This document shows positions 53,430-64,000 of a stretch of DNA of 64,000 nt, piece after piece. Made by a program: the position numbers and the translations under genes. Source of the DNA: Forficula auricularia (Eukaryota > Arthropoda > Insecta > Dermaptera > Forficulidae); assembly GCA_024734495.1 (NCBI GenBank), contig JALMQS010000030.1:10952378-11016377 (forward strand), in the 5' to 3' direction. The number at the start of each line of letters is the position of its first letter. Position 1 is the stretch's first letter. Below the pieces are notes generated by a model. That model was not told the origin of the DNA. It made no database searches and worked only from the letters and a program-made list of their open reading frames with translations.

Positions 53430-54437
53430 TATGTCAATAAGAAAAGCTTGTTAATGTAAAAAATAAAAGAAATACAATACAATCGTGTCTGTTATATAAA
53501 ACTACCCCTTCCCCCATGTATTTTTTGATCTCATTTTTTGAAACATTATTATATCTATTATGTTGATTTTATTCAAGTGCACTCCTCTAATATTTCTTCG
53601 AGTTTAAAGATTTTTTAATACATATATTAAATGCGTAATGAGAATTTTATGAAATTTTTTACTCAATAAAAGTACATATTTGACACTTGGTGTCTATAGC
53701 TTACTTTATCTATTATTTCTTTCATAGCACACCTTCAAATATATAGTCTTTTTGTCTTCAATTTTAATTTTTTACTGCATAAAAAATTATTTTGCCAATT
53801 TTACTGCATATATTTGCATATTTCAACGTATTCTGCATATTACTTGCTTATTTCAGCCATTTTAACAGCATATTTTGGCAATTTTTACTGCATAAAAATC
53901 CGGTCTCGACTTATTATTAAAAAATGTTTCGCCTTGAATCAACACCTATTTCCTTTAAAGTTATTAATAATAATTTTATTTTAATATTTGTTTGAAGACG
54001 AAGAAATAATAATTTGGATTCTAGCATCAGGATTATGGTAACACCACCTAGGATAAGCATTCTAGGTGGGACACAGATGTAAGCCTATTAGCTGATTTGA
54101 TTTGATATCACGAACCTATGAGGGCTATTGACAAGGCCTTGTATTCTAGTTAGGTGGCGTTTCTCTAAAATTTTCTTTTAACGATGGACGAGTCAATTAA
54201 TTTGCATCAATATCATTAAAAAAATTCCTTGACACCATTGAGGTGTTTCACATAAGCGTAAATGTAAAACAAAGATTCTGGCTGGTTAACCGTGACTGTG
54301 GAAATCCAGAGTTAGTGTAGAAAGAATGATCGGATTACAAATTAAGGCAATCGTATCAAACCGTTTAATTAATTCACTTTGAAGGGCAAACCAAAAGCTT
54401 TGAATGCGAGGGAATTTGTTCGAAGGGCAGCTTCTAC
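53430..54437. other. No gene recognised
   Basis: AT-rich. 53925-53975 (AAAATGTTTCGCCTTGAATC) is the dispersed piece also seen at 24690 and 60460. No coding signal. Confidence 0.4.
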
Positions 54438-54463
54438 ATCCATCCATCCATCCATCCATCCGA
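54438..54463 (+). repeat. (CATC)n microsatellite
   Basis: About six CATC units. Frames over it are artefacts. Confidence 0.9.
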
Positions 54464-54524
54464 TGTTTGGGATGGAAATTAGAAACTCTACAAAAAGCCA
54501 AGTCCTTTTCTGCGGGCTATTTGA

Positions 54525-54870
54525 TAGACAAGTACCTGGAACACCAAGATTATGGATCTCTCACTCGGTAATGCATATGTTTGTTTTTGATTTAATCAAC
54601 CATTTGTTTTATTTTGATTCAACCACCTGTTAATAATTAATTTAATTAAAAAACTTATCAAACGTTTTTTTCCCAAAAGTAAGACCTGGTATTAAATTGA
54701 TTCTTCCATGTCTTCAGCAATTGTTACCTATAATATAATCAAAAATTCAACACCAATTCAATTCAATGTACTTAATCGGAATTAGTAGTTTTCTTTATAT
54801 TTGGGCAGCCTTTCCATCAATTCAGCATTAAATTCTGCATCTCCATCTTCAATACCTCTAATTAATTTTT
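54525..54870 (+). repeat. Second copy of the 31641-31990 segment
   Basis: GTACCTGGAACACCAAGATT, a decayed hairpin, then GTAATGCATATGTTTGTTTT and the R120-like TGATTCTTCCATGTCTTCAG... as at 31641-31960. The GAAACGTC there is lost here. M1 sequence abuts on the right. Confidence 0.55.
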
Positions 54871-54981
54871 ACTTTACCATACAGGCTATGGTCAAGTATT
54901 GTAATCGTGCATGAAAAAAGTGATTTTTTCTTGTTTTTTTTGAAATATCTAAAAAACGGCTGAAACTATTTTGATTAAAGA
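54871..54981 (+). mobile_element. TIR element family M1, 5' fragment
   Basis: ACTTTACCATACAGGCTATG to GCTGAAACTATTTTGATTAA, then breaks off. Confidence 0.6.
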
Positions 54982-55139
54982 AAGATCACGATAGGCGGAT
55001 GAGCTTAAATATTAATGAAGTTTGAAAATGTAAATAAATAAGGAAGTGATTTTTGTCAACGTTTCATGCAAATGCTTCTTCAAGGGATCACAATTTCATT
55101 TAAATTTGATTTTGCATTTCTATCCAATCACTATTGTCC
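54982..55139. other. Decayed hammerhead-like segment (minus)
   Basis: Minus strand CTTGAAGAAGCATTTGCATG then AAACGTTGAC (55050-55085) resembles CTGAAGA - hairpin - GAAACGTT with an extra T and a shifted stem. Probably a relic. Confidence 0.35.
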
Positions 55140-55493
55140 ACTCGCCTAGCAGCTGAAAACATGGTGTTTAAAGTTGGGGGGGCTCTGCCCCCCCCCCACA
55201 CGATTGGACAATTCGATCGCGACACACTTTCGAGATAAAAAGTAGATCTTATATACATCGGCCATCCCTGAACTATATAGTTCAATTGAACTAGTTCCAT
55301 ATAATGAACGAACTATAAAAGAACTATTCCCTAAAAAGAACGATTTTTCCCTTCTCTATTAAAAATGTTGAAAAAGGAAATGAATTTAAAAATATAATGC
55401 TCTTTTTATTTAGTTTGAGATAGGATCCATTTTCCATTAAGGGGGGGGGGGTGTTAAAACTCAGTGGCTGCCCCCCCCCAAATCAGAGGTCTG
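55140..55493 (-). mobile_element. hAT MITE, inverted relative of 24079-24537
   Basis: The right end, complemented, reads CAGGCGCTTATCCAGACCTC, matching the 24079 element. Interior blocks match inversely (TTCGATCGCGACAC; GAGATAGGATCCATTTT). The left end is deleted at the C/G runs near 55190. Confidence 0.7.
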
Positions 55494-55984
55494 GATAAGC
55501 GCCTGAACAGATCAGAGGAAAATAGGAACAATTAAACACGATTTTTTTTTTAATTGGTGTAGTTACTTATCAATTGTCATGAGTTATTAGTTGTGTAAAA
55601 TTTTTAATTCGATTGAAATAAAGGAAGTGGGTGTAAAGTAGGAGTGTCGTAAAATACATATTTTAATCATTCATATATCGTCTTCGTTAAGTCGCAGAGC
55701 CTTCAAATTGGAAACTTAAGCTATTTAGAGGCAAAAAGTTATATATATATATATATATATATACAAGAATTGCTCGTTTAATATTAAAAGAATAAGATTT
55801 TTGAAAATGAAAATATGAAAAGAAGAATTTTTAAATATTGGAAACTTTATTATTTTTTTTATCTTAAATAGTTGAGCTTATAATTTTGCCTTTAGTGAAT
55901 TTTATTCTTGAAAAAAGATACACGTATTCTAGAAATGTACATTCATATTTCAAAAAATGGAATAATGGATTTTATGTTGAGCCA
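55494..55984. other. No gene; repeat fragments
   Basis: 55500-55535 is a piece of the 52083 foldback arm. (TA)n 55739-55762 precedes CAAGAATTGCTCGTTTAATA, a family B terminus. Confidence 0.4.
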
Positions 55985-56040
55985 CACTCATTGCAGTGGT
56001 GGGCCGCATGCGGCCCGCGGGCCACGGGTTGGACAGCCCT
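55985..56040. mobile_element. Short hAT-derived fragment
   Basis: CAGTGGTGGGCCGCATGCGG then CCCGCGGGCCACGGGTTGG and ACAGCCCT: a very G/C-rich palindromic end typical of some hAT MITEs. No interior, no clear target duplication. Confidence 0.45.
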
Positions 56041-57846
56041 TATTTAAACATTTAACTATCTAGTGAATATGGTTGCTTCTCGTAATAGTACAAATTATTA
56101 AAAGGTCAGATATGGACTATTTTACTAAAATCTATCAAAGATTTTTAGTCAAAAATAATTTTTCGTCAATATTTAAAATTTTCATTTTTATTAAAAATTA
56201 TTTCATCAACAAGAAAATTTGTATCATCGCCTATATTCAAAATAATTATTTGTTTAGTTTTGCTTTATATTCATTTCAGGAAGCAACTTTTTCTTTTTTT
56301 AAAATTCTAAAATTAAAATTTTCTTGATAAAGAGAATTTTTTTCCGAAACGTTTGCTATTTCAATAAATGTATGAAGATGTTTTTATAAAAGATTTCAAA
56401 CATTGAAATTGAAAAGATTTCTATTTATCTGAAACTTAAGGTAGTTATTTCGAGACAATACTAACAAAAAATTTATAGAAAAAATGAGTATATAGAACAG
56501 ACAAATAGGATTCATAATTGATAAGCTCAAAACTTTTTGCTGTTTATGTACCACTACTAGCCAATCCCGTACTCGTTTGACAAATCTGGCAACACTGTCC
56601 GAGCTTGTATATATTTTATCATAGAAATTTCAGATAAAGTACATTATAAAGGGAGATTTATAAAACAAAAATTTCTTAATAAGCGATTGAAAGCTGTTGC
56701 GATAATGGCTGAAGCGAAATAACGTCAAAAAAATTACTAAAATTAACCCACTTTTTCGGTTAAATAAATGCTTTTTGCCAGCTTGTTTTTAGTGTATACA
56801 CTTTTCATTATTTATTCATTATTATCTCAGAAACTGTGTGTAACTATGAATTAAAATTTTCTTAAAAAATGTATTAGTTATTGTTTAATGTTGGTTTAGT
56901 TTTTTATAACAATGGCAAGAAGAGTTTCTTAATTATAATTATATATGTATGTAAACTTTCCGATATCCCGTATAGTGCAATGTATAAGAGTCTGAAAAAC
57001 ACTATCATTGGAATTTAATATCTCCGGAACTATATTGTTCATAAATTTGGTTTTGCCACTAATTGATGCAGAAGTATTTAAATAATATCTGTCTAAATTT
57101 CAAAAAAATCCTAAGAAAACCCATATGGTGAGACAACTACCTTAAGCTATATTATTTCCACTTTATTAATAATTTTTTCATAATTATGTAATATAAACTC
57201 TTTTAGGTGCTAGTTTAGAATTTGCAACCTAAATACCTTCCTACCTCCGGCCCTTTCTGGAACGTTCTATTTGTTTTTTCTATTTCCTGAAAGTTCTATT
57301 GAATTTCGTTCTCCAATTGAATTCACTGTTTGCCAATTGTTAATTCACTAAGCGCCCTCAATTAGATGACCGAATTGTTTTTGTCGATTTCTTGGTGGGC
57401 TTAAGGGTAATCCCCTTGGTTCCACGCAATGTGGTGGCTATCTTCATAATTCTCTGCTACATTGGGTTGATGACTTCTTGCGCTCCTCATTCATTGCTCA
57501 ATCCATCTGTTATGGCGTTTAGCAACTTAACCCTACAATTAAATAATGAATCATAAAGACAAAAGCAAATAGGGTCGTAACTCTCTTGGACAGCACATAA
57601 AGCCCTTACATCCCGTCTAATGGATCATATTGTTAATAATCATTGTTGCAAATATTTATAGTCCTGGATTCAAATGAATAGATATCGATTTAATGTACTG
57701 TACTCTCTCAATAACTGTATTATTAAAAATCGCTTGAGTCAGAGCTTTTGTTAATTATACTTTTATAGTATAAGTTTTAAGTATTCGAATTATATCTCCA
57801 GAAATAGAGTTTGAATTTCACTATTAAAAATTTGACTTGCAATTTT
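56041..57846. other. No gene called; decayed hammerhead relic at 56325
   Basis: 56322-56355 (TTGATAAAGAGAATTTTTTT then CCGAAACGTTTG) is a hammerhead-like relic with a broken stem II. 56073-56327 is an 84-codon A/T-rich frame without a domain. 57190-57540 is the least AT-rich part but I see no exon. Confidence 0.35.
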
Positions 57847-58090
57847 TGTTTAGGTACTAATTGAAAGTGAACAATAGCTTTCATAGTAAGTCAATAAGTT
57901 GTCTACGTAATGTCAGCTTCTGAGCCTAAAAAGTGGCACAAATACCTTATCAAACAAAAGAGCTCATTCAATCATTAATTCATAAATCTGTCGAGATTTT
58001 GAGAAATACAATCATAGAAATCAAAGAGGGTGACAAAACAGGGATCAAAAGCTCCAGCGCAAAATTGGAGCTATAGACAATATTAGGATT
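57847..58090 (+). repeat. Dispersed repeat, intact copy
   Basis: Contains GTACTAATTGAAAGTGAACA, then ATACCTTATCAAACAAAAGA and GATCAAAAGCTCCAGCGCAA. The first half recurs at 60143-60236 and the second half at 62556-62692, as if one copy was split by ~2.3 kb of later insertions. Confidence 0.7.
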
Positions 58091-58183
58091 ATGATTTTTA
58101 CTCTGCATAGAATAGGTTTTGGCAAGTATATAATTGTGCAGAAGAAACTCAGAGTGTATAAATTTGAATTAATAAGTAACGAG

Positions 58184-58920
58184 TGTTGCCCTCTAAGGGA
58201 ATATTTTGTAAACTGGCCGGAGCTGGGCTAGCCAGCCAGCCAGCCAGTTGAGTTGCTGACTGCGCTTGCAGATTGATTTTTGATAGATTTGAGAGAGTTG
58301 ATATATTGTTGAGTAAAAACGCTCGTTAGCCATTGAGAAGTTATTTTATTTGATTTAAATTGTTTGGTGCTTAAATCTCAATTGTTTATTATTTAATTTG
58401 ATTTAAACAACTAAATTGAGAATTGTGGATTGATTAAAAGTAATTTTAATCTTTTATTGAATTTGGAGAAGAAACCAAACTTGAATACATTATCATATCA
58501 TCGGAGAAAAAACCCCAGTGAACCGAATAGCCACGAGAAGTCTGCATTCGATCACAGCCATCGCCATTTGTATAATATCTCATTTTCGTATGTACAAAAT
58601 CAGCATTATTTTCTCTCATTAAAACCATTGTTAATATTCATATCACAAATCTTTGCCTTTTATTTATTGAAGAAGAAGAAATACACCTTCCTTTTATTCT
58701 TAATTTAAGATATACAGTCCACACCCTTATTAAACCCGGATCTTCAAGCCAGAGCTTTCCAGCCCAGCAAGAAGATTATTTTGGAATTTATCCTTTGGTC
58801 ATTCTCATATGATCAGGAAATTGCAAGATTATACATTGATCCTTTGTCGCAGGATTATACATTGATCCTTCGTCGCCAATAGGTAGAATTTTCTCAAATA
58901 AGAAAATCTCCACTCTTACA
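58184..58920 (+). repeat. Possible 5' LTR of BEL/Pao element
   Basis: Begins TGTTGCCCTC, a common BEL/Pao LTR start, and could end at CACTCTTACA (TG...CA, ~737 bp), followed by the gag fragment. Inside it has a tandem repeat of TTATACATTGATCCTT (58829 and 58854). There is no second LTR in the window, no certain primer-binding site, and an earlier end near 58720 is also possible. The call rests on position upstream of gag. Confidence 0.38.
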
Positions 58921-59149
58921 GTGTAAGATGCAAAAGAACCGGAGAATCCTTCAAGAATAAAGGTTGGTGTATTATATTAATTAATTGCTGCAAGATATTG
59001 CAGGGAACTATTGCAAATATTTAAATTGCAATTTTGTATTGAAAAAGCAAAGATTTGGTTTTAAGCGGAGTTGGCAACGCAGCGTTTTGAAATTTGAACT
59101 GCTATTGAAAATTTTTATCTATTTATAGTTCTTTCTTTATAAATTAAAA

Positions 59150-59670
59150 ATGGCTTCAAGGAAAGTTCGATTATTTAAATGGAATACCGAACGTCTACAA
59201 GCATCTGTCATTAAGGCAGAGAAGAAGGAAGTCTTGAAAGTTTAAATTTATTAAAACCTTGAAAAGAGATTTGAGCAGATTATTGGAAGAAAGAACGGAA
59301 GTAGAAAATGCGGTATGTGATGCTTTCGATGAATTAAAGGCTGAAGAGCAGCCTTTAGATTATCAAGAATATGATTTGGTAAAAATGACAAACGCAAGTT
59401 TAGATATTATAAGGGATATTGAATGGACTTTGGAGAAAAAGGAAGAAAAATTGACCAATTCCAGAATATCTCAAATTGATGTTAAAACGACAAGTTCAAG
59501 GGAGGATTCAAATGCAAGTGTTCCGATTATTAAATTTCCCATATTTGAAGATGGTTTTGTGGAATGGGTAGAATTTTTTGATTCATTCAAAGCCCAAATT
59601 GATTCGAGAAAAAATTTATCGAAAACAGAAAAACTAATGCATTTGAAAAATTCATTAAAAGGAGCTGCCT
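59150..59670 (+). pseudogene. BEL/Pao retrotransposon gag N-terminal fragment
   Basis: ATG at 59150 opens MASRKVRLFKWNTERLQA, ending at a TAA (59243-59245). Reading resumes in another frame (TLKRDLSRLLEERTEVEN at about 59256) and continues through VPIIKFPIFEDGFVEW, FFDSFKAQIDSRKNLS and EKLMHLKNSLKGAA, the conserved DUF1759 region of BEL/Pao Gag (family text: P-x-F-x-G-x-x-x-x-W-x-x-F-x-x-x-F). Family similarity stops at about 59670 and the frame ends at 59708. Zinc knuckles, protease, RT and integrase are missing. Truncated and frameshifted: dead. Confidence 0.82.
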
Positions 59671-59814
59671 TAAATAAAAAATTTGAAAAAATTTACAACA
59701 ACCCCTGAATTCAGATGGTGCTTTTTGTTGTGTTGATCAAATTTTCTATACACGCTCAATAGCTATTATTTTCAAAACGCAATTTCATATTTGTAATAAA
59801 TTGCTGATAAGTAT

Positions 59815-60135
59815 TTAAAATTTTATTTTCAAAATTGGCCTAAACTAATTTGATAAAAAATTTGAGGGAAACCATAGCTTTTTAGTCTACAAAAAATCAT
59901 TATAGAGTGAATATCGAAAGAATTATATTTTACTAGATATTAATTATTTTGCTAAAATGTCTGTTAGTGGGTTACCAAATTGTGTCTAGGCTCTAGCTTA
60001 AAAACTAGTCAAAATATAAAAAATGAAATTTCACTTGAAGATTCTTTATACTGAGATTAAGAGCGAATTCAATTTTGTGTGGAATCAAATCTAAAATTAA
60101 GTAGGAGGGGTTTCTTAAAAAATTAAAATTATAAA
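59815..60135 (+). mobile_element. TIR element family M1, internal fragment
   Basis: AATTTGAGGGAAACCATAGC, AATGTCTGTTAGTGGGTTAC and TGAGATTAAGAGCGAATT match the M1 interior. Both TIRs are missing. Confidence 0.5.
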
Positions 60136-60142
60136 AATTTTG

Positions 60143-60236
60143 TATAGGTACTAATTGAAAGTGAACAATAGCTTTCATAGTAAATCAATAAGTTGTCTAC
60201 GTAATGTCAGCTTCAGAGCCTAAAAAGTGGCCCAAA
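60143..60236 (+). repeat. First half of the 57847 repeat
   Basis: GTACTAATTGAAAGTGAACA to CCTAAAAAGTGGCCCAAA. Its continuation is at 62556. Confidence 0.65.
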
Positions 60237-60872
60237 GCTTAGTTACGCTATAATAATAAAACTTGAGTAAGATGCGAGGTAGGTTTCACAATAAAAGAAA
60301 TGTAAAATTATTTTTCCAATTTATAATCAGTTTTTTTCTGATTCCTGAAGATGGCTAACCCCCGAAATATATCCAATTCAAAACTCAATTTTGTTTTAAT
60401 TCTTTTTATGAAACCTAGCTCGCATCCTACTCAAGTTTTATTATTATATTAAAATGTTTCACCTAGAACCAATACCTATCTCCTTAAAAGTTATCTTAGT
60501 TACACTGTTTGTTGTAGCGTAAGCTCGAGAACTGTAAATCTCAAAGAATTGAATAATAAATTACCACATTACTTCAGGACTTTTGAATTTTTTTGTAATT
60601 TTCCCCAAAATGGCTTTCTCTGTTATTGATAATCATGACCTACCTTCATGTGGTTTAACCCACCCAACGTTTCGTTTACCAGTCAATAACATTAACGATA
60701 GATCTCAGTTCGTCCCACTAATTTCTTAACCAATATGATATATCCTGAAGTACTCCTTTACTTCAAAGTTTTCTTATGCTTTTCAACACTTTATTAAAAA
60801 CTTTCCTGACGATTTTTTTTTTTTTTAATTTTGAAAACTTATCACATATTACGAGATCTTTGTTGACTAGAG
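60237..60872. repeat. Foldback-type segment with hammerhead-like motif
   Basis: AAACTTGAGTAAGATGCGAG at 60259 and its inverse CTCGCATCCTACTCAAGTTT at 60419 form an inverted pair. CCTGAAGATGGCTAACCCCC followed by GAAATAT (60345-60372) looks like a decayed hammerhead core. The same sequences recur in inverted order at 62370-62460. Confidence 0.5.
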
Positions 60873-61404
60873 CAGCAATTCTTAACAGGGGGCCTGCGGA
60901 AAATATGTACGGGGGCCGCGAAAATATTAGACTTTTTAAGTTTTTATATCTGCACAAATAAAAAAAATATGTTACTAGTTTTCATAAGTGATACATATTA
61001 TGTAAGTGATAGATGAATTTAATGACATCTCAATATTCTTAAACATGGTTAAACTAAATGAAAACGTTGAGCGCATAGGTAAATTTAACCCAAACAGACA
61101 GACAGACAAGTTGAATAAAACCGTGTAAATATTTTTGATAAGTCTTGGTTTACAATTTTTATACTTTAACAAATATACTTTCATTTGCAAATATACCTAT
61201 TTTTCAAGAAATATGTTATTACTGACAATCTGATAAAGAATTACTGCTTTTTGATTTATTTTTAAATTGTTGTTACATTTGAGGGGTTTTTGTACTAGTA
61301 ATTAATTACAAGTATGTTTCCTAATGGTGGGATGGGGGTATTGGCCGAGAAAATATTTTAGGATTTTAAGGGGTCCGTGACTAATAAAAGGTTAAGAACC
61401 AGTG
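60873..61404. mobile_element. hAT MITE with 8-bp target duplication
   Basis: 532 bp, ends CAGCAATTCTTAACAG and (complement) CACTGGTTCTTAACC. Flanks GACTAGAG (60865-60872) and GACTAAAG (61405-61412), 7 of 8 identical. Frames inside (60975-61190 minus and others) are not transposase. Confidence 0.82.
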
Positions 61405-61412
61405 GACTAAAG

Positions 61413-62555
61413 ATTTTATAAAAAATCGGCTGTCTTGAAGAAAATTTATATAGGTTTTTACAAATTATATCCTCTTGTTCATGTTTCCACCGCTTGATTA
61501 TATAGGTTTGTTTGAAAAACAAAATTTATAAACTTAAAAGTCATTACTTCAGATCGTTTTTTTAAATACTTTTTATTTTAATGTTTTTACTATTAATGTA
61601 GAGAAGGTGAAAGTTTTATGCTTGCACACTAAACACGCAATATTTTCTCCCTTCTACAAGTACCTAATTGGCGTCGTCCCTATTCCTCCAGGGACCATTA
61701 TTTTTAATAAGCGATATTGCACTAGTCATTTAACAAGATAAGTGAAATGTCATCGGCGATTGTCTGGCTGGGCTGCTGGGATTCCCCTCAAGTGGAGACC
61801 CGTTTCTATCCATTAGGGGCAGTGCCCCCATTGATAGCTGCGCTTCAACGACTTCATTTTATTGATTGTAAATCTTGACTTTTGAAAGATTTTCATATGA
61901 CCTTTCAGAGCCCTAGCATTACGAAGATTTATTGATAATTAAGGGGACTAAATGGCTGCTACTCATAAAGGAACAAATCATGGCTACGAAAATGCAATCC
62001 ATTACTCTCTGATCGTAATTGAACTCTTAAAAACCCTACAGCATTCACACATATCTGTGCAGATCTAGTGTAATCACACACAAACACACACACATTTACA
62101 GGTTCAACGACTTCATTTTATTGATTGTAAATCTTGCCATTCAACATCCAATTCTTTATTTAAGTTACTAATATCGGATATTAATAAACTGAATTAAGAA
62201 GAGTAGAAATAAACTAAAAAATGATAAATAAATATTTATATGTATATCTCTGACGCCACTGAATATTTCATATTGGAAATTTAATTAAATCTCAGTAGAA
62301 TAATAGATAACAACAGCTCTGTAAATAAAAACTGAAACGTCCTGAAACAGAAAGGTAATAGAATAATAATAATAAAACTTGAGCAAGATGCGAGCTAGTT
62401 TTCAAAAAAAAAGTAAAACAAAATTGAGTTTTGAATTCGATATATTTGGGGGTGAGCCGGGGGTGAGAATTAATAACTTTGCACGCCCTATGCATGATCT
62501 CGATCGAACCTATAAAAAATAATAAAAATAAAATAAATAATAAAAATATATAAAT
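61413..62555. other. No gene recognised
   Basis: GGTTCAACGACTTCATTTTATTG-like text occurs twice (61844 and 62100). 62370-62460 is a foldback-family piece. No coding region. Confidence 0.4.
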
Positions 62556-62692
62556 ACCTTATCAAACAAAAGAGCTCATTTATTAATTAATTCATAAATT
62601 TGGCGAGATTTTGGGAAATACAATCATACAAACCAAAGAGCGTGACAAAACAGAGATCAAAAGCTCCAACACAAAATTGAAGCTATAGACAT
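62556..62692 (+). repeat. Second half of the 57847 repeat
   Basis: AAATACCTTATCAAACAAAA to AATTGAAGCTATAGAC, matching 57950-58078. Confidence 0.65.
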
Positions 62693-63082
62693 CGATCACT
62701 TAAAAAATCAACTACCTATTATAGAAAATTATCAAAACTATATATTCACATACTTTTTCAAATTTGCTTTTTATTTTCAATAGAATTCTTTTCTATTTAT
62801 TTAATTACACTGCTCGGTAAAAATTAGATTCCAGTAGAGTTTTATAAGCTGATTATCATGCAATTTCTCGATTTTTTACAACACGTCAGAGTTTTGAGAT
62901 ATTATCGGTCAAAATGACGAAAAAGGCCATTTTGACCCAATTTCGAGTCCCATTAAATATTAAACAGTAAAATTTGAAATCAAAATATTTTGTTGACGTA
63001 ATAGAAAACAGCTTCCTCTCTGATTTTTAAATTACCACTTGTTTTTAGCTCAATTAAAACTCGAGTTATAACTAAAAGACTA

Positions 63083-64000
63083 AGACAATATGTTTTTTTA
63101 CCGATTGCACAACATTCCATCACCTCAGCGAAGAATTCTTGGATCAGAGGAGAGATTCAACAGTGGTATGGACGACGCAACTCACTCAAACTCCATTTAA
63201 AAAAGGTACAGCAACAATTAGAACAACACCTGGATTCAGTAGCCCTGAATGCTATTAAGGACCAAGCACTTAACGAAACATCTCGACTACGTCAGACACT
63301 TTTGCAAGAAAACAAAAGAAGATCACACAACTCAAGAAGGAATCGGACACCACCTCAAAACAACAGGATGCAATAAAACCAGGTAAAATAACATTTCACC
63401 CTAGAGTTGTGAACTTGACAGACGTTAAGCTTGACCCTAAAGAAATAGAGCTACTGAATAAAGGTTTAAAATACGCCCCAAATCAAAAAATTTCGCAACA
63501 AGCCATTCTAAATACAGCCATTGACACTGAACTGGCCCTAACAGGGAAACCAACAGAAGTCAAAACTGAGATGGCCCTAACAATTAAAAACACAATCAAG
63601 AAACACCATAGCTTTGCCCCCCAAGACGAAAATAGAACTATTAATAATCTAAAATCCAAATTTACAGAAAATGGGATAATAGTATCAAGAGCCGACAAAG
63701 GCCAATCAATCACTTTGGTCAGAAAGGAGGATTACGTTGCCAAAATGAATGACTTCATCTCATCAAGTGATACATCTATACTTAAGGCCGATCCTACCCC
63801 CAAATATCAATCTTGTGTGACCAAATTATTGAATGAATTAGCAGACAATTTACTCCCCAGAAACGCTCCATTCCAGATGAAAAATATGAACCCGAAAGCC
63901 CCAATCTTATATGGACTCCCCAAAATTCACAAACCGGATAACCCTTTCAGACCCATAGCTTCTTATATAAACGCACCCACCTATAAAATCAGCAAATACT
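63083..64000 (+). pseudogene. Penelope-like reverse transcriptase, 5' part, runs off window
   Basis: The frame from 63083 reads QYVFLPIAQHS, then IQQWYGRRNSLKLHLKKV and LNETSRLRQTLLQEN. Near 63305-63320 the coding sense moves to another frame (open from 63274), which is uninterrupted to the window end: ITFHPRVVNLTDVKLDP, then IIVSRADKGQSITLVRKE (the ADKG...V motif) and APILYGLPKIHKPDNPFR followed by PIAS (the YGLPK(I/V)HK...RPI motif). These two motifs mark the N-terminal part of Penelope-type RTs. The catalytic YxDD region and any GIY-YIG endonuclease would lie beyond 64000. A one-base indel is the likely cause of the frame change; no start codon is certain. Confidence 0.85.

Overview
The window is an AT-rich, repeat-packed stretch of an arthropod genome, most likely an insect. 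Evidence: remnants of Tc1, mariner, hAT, Helitron, BEL/Pao, CR1/Jockey and Penelope-like elements, tRNA-derived SINEs ending in the GATGATG tail common in insects, a TATA-plus-TCAGT initiator promoter, and a 100-N scaffold gap. I see no convincing host protein-coding exon. Nearly all sequence I can explain is transposable-element DNA, much of it nested.

Layout. 0.6-1.1 kb: a tRNA-derived SINE with a 14-bp target-site duplication and a single copy of a ~185-270 bp repeat that is tandem elsewhere. 2.5-7.8 kb: a short promoter/ribozyme-like unit, Helitron-like composite repeats, and one ~660 bp TIR element. 10.3-13.8 kb: a TIR element hosting a ~985 bp Helitron, a hAT element hosting a second hAT, then two hammerhead-type motifs. 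14.7-18.9 kb: a large foldback element, a perfect 70-bp inverted repeat, and a tandem dimer. 19.8-30.4 kb: a transposase remnant, foldback elements, a four-copy tandem array, a broken mariner and a 5'-truncated non-LTR element. 33-40 kb: the gap, a hAT-like element with a minisatellite, the most complete transposon (a Tc1-like element with a probable intron and two stops) and a foldback. 40.2-47.0 kb: a giant inverted repeat (arms ~1.6 and ~2.0 kb) carrying tandem ~120-bp arrays in both arms. 47.4-56 kb: a second non-LTR copy, more foldbacks with hammerhead motifs, TIR elements. 57.8-61.4 kb: a BEL/Pao gag fragment with a possible LTR, and a hAT MITE with target duplication. 63-64 kb: the start of a Penelope-like reverse transcriptase that runs off the window.

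The main observation is that unrelated-looking repeats share a motif of the form CTGANGA - stem II - GAAAC - GTC/GTT, the core of a type I hammerhead self-cleaving ribozyme with almost no helix III. Minimal hammerheads of this kind are known from Penelope-like elements and from short tandem retrozymes of animals. About seven copies keep the core and others carry single lesions in it. With a Penelope-type RT at 63 kb and short tandem arrays at 18.4, 26.2 and 45.5 kb, the window reads as a graveyard of several ribozyme-bearing non-autonomous families. This was read by eye; no covariance-model search or folding program was run.
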